Source: Spirochaetales bacterium
GTDB lineage: Bacteria > Spirochaetota > Spirochaetia > UBA9216
Length of the DNA: 64,000 nt
Assembly (NCBI GenBank): GCA_016839055.1
Contig: JAEKNX010000007.1
Coordinates: 1-64,000, forward strand
Direction of reading: 5' to 3'
Shown here: positions 61,512 through 64,000 of the stretch, one piece after another
Position numbering within the stretch: the first letter of the stretch is position 1
Layout: each line of letters starts with the position of its first letter
Notes under the pieces: model-generated
Database searches by the model: none
What the model was told of the DNA's origin: nothing
The model's input: the letters and a program-made list of their open reading frames with translations, nothing else
Made by a program: the position numbers and the translations under genes

Positions 61512-62852
61512 CTATCTATAAAGATACTCTGAATTGCTCTGTATGCCCATGGCGCAGTCGTTGAGTATCCCGATCTCATAGGCAAGATCGAGAATAGTAT
61601 AACGGTTGCGCATGCATTGGGCCTTTGCGTATGTCTTGATTGCCGTTTGTCTGTCAAGATTTATATCCTCCGGGGAAATGGGGCAGCCTGCCGTTCTTAG
61701 GGAATTTTTCATTTCCCGGTAGCTCGGAAGTCTTGACCAGACCCTTGAGCTGAGAACCTCCCAGCCCCCCTTGATTCTTTGCAGTTTCCTCAGGAGCTGA
61801 TCTTTCTCAAGGTGTTTTTTACGGCAGATAGCAAGGTATTCCTCCCAGGAAGGGAGAGCGCCCATCAGCTCCTCTATTTCAGCTGCCCGCTTCGGCCATG
61901 ACGGATATATGTCAACGGCTTTTTCAATATTGATTTCTTCCGCGCCTTTACTGAAGACTTCCTCCATCAGGGCCGTGACGCATAGAATGCCTATTGAAAC
62001 CTGAAAGCCGTGGGAAACCGGATTCCCGTCGGCCCCGAGGTGACCGGACATTTCCCAGATATGACTGAACAGGTGCTCCGCGCCTGAGGCGGCTCGGGAG
62101 CGTCCGAGGACCTGCATTGCAAGTCCGCTGAAGTTGAGTCCTTCGAAGATTCGAGACAATGCTTCAGGCTCTGCCGCGGCGAGTTTTTCCGGAGATGAAA
62201 GCCATCCCTCAAGCCGGGGCTGGACAATCTCCCAGACGGAAGAGTCGATCGGATCATCCCCGGTAAAGTCGGCAATTATCCAGTCCGCCCCGGCTGTCAG
62301 TTTGCTTGCGAGGTCTCCGTAACCCGCGGCCGAGCTTTCCGGAGGAGCAGTTTCGAGGATGTCTGTATCGGCGATGATCACCCTCGGAGCAGGGCATTCC
62401 ATGGTCTGCTTCCGGCCTTCCGAGCTAAGGGCGGCTCCGGATGAGCAGTAGCCGTCCATCGAGGCAGCCGTGCCGACGCACATATAGGTTTTTCCTGTCT
62501 CAAACGCAGCCCTCTTTACCAGATCATTTATCGTCCCGGATCCTACCGCGACAAGGACTGAATCAGGGTGTTTATCAATCTCAGAGGTGATACTCCTGAC
62601 GTTTTCGTAGTCGGCAAGGAGAAATGGCGGGACGGTGAATATCACCGGGGGTAGTATTTCGAATCCGCCGGATTTAAGGCTGACGCTGAGCTTCTCTCCG
62701 GCTGCCTTCCAGGTATTTGTATCTGCAACTATTATAACCTTATTCTCATCCCAGTAAGAATTGAGTAGACTTCCGCACTCGTCGAGAGCCCCGCTGCCGA
62801 TAACCAGATTGTCAGTATTTTTTGCTTTTGCAAGAATTTGTTTTAAATTCAT
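61512..62852 (-). CDS. Glycerol-1-phosphate dehydrogenase-like protein (EgsA/AraM family)
   Basis: A 446-residue member of the iron-containing alcohol dehydrogenase superfamily. The NAD loop is VAVGSGTINDLVKRAA, followed by CVGTAASMDGYCSSGAAL, and AAGYGDLASKLTAGADW holds the metal-binding Asp. SGAEHLFSHIWEM and VSHGFQVSIGIL supply the metal-binding histidines of AraM-type enzymes. It would reduce dihydroxyacetone phosphate to sn-glycerol 1-phosphate, the archaeal-type enantiomer, which bacteria such as Bacillus use for heptaprenylglyceryl phosphate. Two possible ATGs (62852 and 62867) both have imperfect ribosome sites; 62852 fits the family start. Confidence 0.85.
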   Translation of the reverse strand: MNLKQILAKAKNTDNLVIGSGALDECGSLLNSYWDENKVIIVADTNTWKAAGEKLSVSLKSGGFEILPPVIFTVPPFLLADYENVRSITSEIDKHPDSVLVAVGSGTINDLVKRAAFETGKTYMCVGTAASMDGYCSSGAALSSEGRKQTMECPAPRVIIADTDILETAPPESSAAGYGDLASKLTAGADWIIADFTGDDPIDSSVWEIVQPRLEGWLSSPEKLAAAEPEALSRIFEGLNFSGLAMQVLGRSRAASGAEHLFSHIWEMSGHLGADGNPVSHGFQVSIGILCVTALMEEVFSKGAEEINIEKAVDIYPSWPKRAAEIEELMGALPSWEEYLAICRKKHLEKDQLLRKLQRIKGGWEVLSSRVWSRLPSYREMKNSLRTAGCPISPEDINLDRQTAIKTYAKAQCMRNRYTILDLAYEIGILNDCAMGIQSNSEYLYR

Positions 62853-62928
62853 GATATATTTTAACATCCTTTTTAAATTATTTAATTATATACTGGACAT
62901 TTGTGGCGATTATTTCGACAATAGGTGT

Positions 62929-64000
62929 ATGTATAGCGGAAGTTTGTCTGATTCTTTTCAGTTGGCGGTTTCGGTAAATTGCCTTTCATTACTTGTTATA
63001 ATATCAGTAGTCTATCTTGTCTACTTTCTCCAGACACGTGAGAAAACCTTTCTCTCCGGGGTAGTTGTTACTGTTGATATTATGCTTTTTGTACTCGCGG
63101 AGACGCTGATTATTCTGATGGGATGGTGGGATAATGTCCCTGTAGGAAGGCTTCTGCACCGGGCCGAACAGGTGCCGATATATTTTTTCCTTGTAAGCCT
63201 GCCGTATTTTCTCCAGGCTTCGTTTCCTGCCGGGGGATTTTTCAAGGTTGTGCTTAAGGTGATGTTCTGGGCCGGACTTGTTTTCGCCGTCGCTGTCTCG
63301 GCCGCCGGATATATTTTTCCGGATTCACTTGTGTCGATAACCGAGGCCTCGCTTACTCCGCCTGAATCTCCTGGAGATTTTACCAGGGGGCTGGAGGGGC
63401 CTCTCTACAAATTAAGAGACATCTCTCTGTCCATCTACATCTTCCTTGCCATTGTATATTCCATTTTCTATCTGCTTAAGAGTCAGAGGAATTTTCAGAA
63501 TATTATGCTGTTATTCGGACTTACATTTTCCATTTTCGGCGGTATCGATGATATGCAGTATCTGTACACTGGTAGAAATTTGCTGTTGGACGGGCTCCGG
63601 TTTTCCCGCTTCACCCTTGGTGCCACGCTGATGATGATTTTTTTCCTGGCTGCTGTATTCAGCAGGTATTTTGAAGCGCACACCAGGCTGCTTGAAAAAA
63701 CCCATGATCTTGAAATATCCGAAGGAAAATATTCGCTTCTTATGGATGCTGCCGATGAAATTCTGTTTTCTCTATCGGCAGAGTTGAAAATTATCTCGGC
63801 AAATCATAAGGCGGAGCATTTATTTTCTCTCCATGATCAGAAGAAGAATTTCATGGACTGCCTATACCATAGTGAGTTCGAATCGATGGCTGATAATCAG
63901 TACTATCGCGAACAGCTTCTGGAGCTGTGGGATGCCGGAAGCAAGCTATCTTTCAATACTTACATCGAAGACCCTGTCACGCGTGAACCAGTTGAGTATC
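62929..64000 (+). CDS. Membrane-anchored PAS-domain sensor, truncated by the window edge
   Basis: This reading frame starts at ATG 62929 (MYSGSLSDSFQLAV) and remains open to the right edge. About six hydrophobic segments occur in the first 240 residues: LSLLVIISVVYLVYFL, VTVDIMLFVLAETLIILMGWW, PIYFFLVSLPYFLQA, VMFWAGLVFAVAVSAAGYIF, LSIYIFLAIVYSIFYLL and LGATLMMIFFLAAVF. A PAS domain follows (SEGKYSLLMDAADEILFSLSAELKIISANHKAEHLF). The missing 3' part may hold a kinase, cyclase or phosphatase domain. The ribosome site (AGGTGT) is close to the ATG and weak. It diverges from the glycerol-1-phosphate dehydrogenase-like gene across 76 bp. Confidence 0.8.
   Translation, partial: MYSGSLSDSFQLAVSVNCLSLLVIISVVYLVYFLQTREKTFLSGVVVTVDIMLFVLAETLIILMGWWDNVPVGRLLHRAEQVPIYFFLVSLPYFLQASFPAGGFFKVVLKVMFWAGLVFAVAVSAAGYIFPDSLVSITEASLTPPESPGDFTRGLEGPLYKLRDISLSIYIFLAIVYSIFYLLKSQRNFQNIMLLFGLTFSIFGGIDDMQYLYTGRNLLLDGLRFSRFTLGATLMMIFFLAAVFSRYFEAHTRLLEKTHDLEISEGKYSLLMDAADEILFSLSAELKIISANHKAEHLFSLHDQKKNFMDCLYHSEFESMADNQYYREQLLELWDAGSKLSFNTYIEDPVTREPVEY

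Overview
The window reads as chromosomal DNA of a spirochaete, most likely a free-living member of the Spirochaetales. The main clue is a set of exported proteins whose signal peptides end in the style FAGGAQES or IFAKGNQES, without a lipobox cysteine. The gene content agrees: many sugar ABC and Gfo/Idh/MocA genes, a DUF4954 protein, abundant PAS/GAF/GGDEF signalling and a creBCD-type locus. This assignment is inference from style and content, not from a marker gene.

Layout. 1-2.9 kb: two AT-rich sensor kinase genes. 2.9-3.8 kb: a gene-free, GC-rich patch with a malformed tRNA-Leu(GAG)-like sequence, whose 3' end recurs beside three terminators and a 187-bp direct repeat. 3.8-7.0 kb: a PAS/GGDEF diguanylate cyclase, a PilZ protein, an alkyltransferase-like protein and a lipoprotein. 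7.2-26.7 kb: a large carbohydrate locus. One arm runs leftward (TIM-barrel isomerase/epimerase, Gfo/Idh/MocA oxidoreductase, FucI-like isomerase, Man6P-isomerase-like cupin, AraC-PAS regulator). The other runs rightward (binding protein, two permeases, small membrane protein, ketose 3-epimerase, two ATPases, second TIM barrel, zinc dehydrogenase, second Gfo/Idh/MocA enzyme, class II aldolase, FGGY kinase). Together they can import a sugar or glycoside, oxidise and isomerise it, phosphorylate it and cleave it.

26.8-32.6 kb: exported MsrBA, FMN-binding protein, FucU-type mutarotase, mannose-1-P guanylyltransferase and a DUF4954 protein. 32.6-40.5 kb: a giant P-loop/wHTH/BTAD regulator diverging from a class III aminotransferase, followed by a sodium:solute symporter with a translationally coupled 41-residue membrane peptide, and a saccharopine-dehydrogenase-like enzyme. 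40.7-44.4 kb: a DUF2147 protein, then a sensor kinase gene split by a complete ISL3-family element with 22-bp inverted repeats and a perfect 8-bp target duplication. Removing the element restores one continuous 500-codon frame.

44.4-49.6 kb: an aldehyde:ferredoxin oxidoreductase-type enzyme with its polyferredoxin, a MoaD/ThiS-like carrier, a divergent YidC paralogue and an EamA transporter. 49.8-52.6 kb: proC-proA-proB, overlapping by 4 nt at each junction. 52.7-57.3 kb: a FecR-domain protein and a creD/creBC locus, with four 11-bp-spaced direct repeats between the divergent genes. 57.2-62.9 kb: a two-gene anaerobic GlpA/GlpB-like pair, the second fused to DUF1667, an exported protein, a flavodoxin and a glycerol-1-phosphate dehydrogenase-like protein. 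The right edge cuts a membrane-anchored PAS sensor.

The best-supported unusual items are the IS-split kinase, the symporter-coupled peptide, the 11-bp operator array and the tRNA-derived repeat patch. No CRISPR array, prophage or complete rRNA/tRNA gene was seen.
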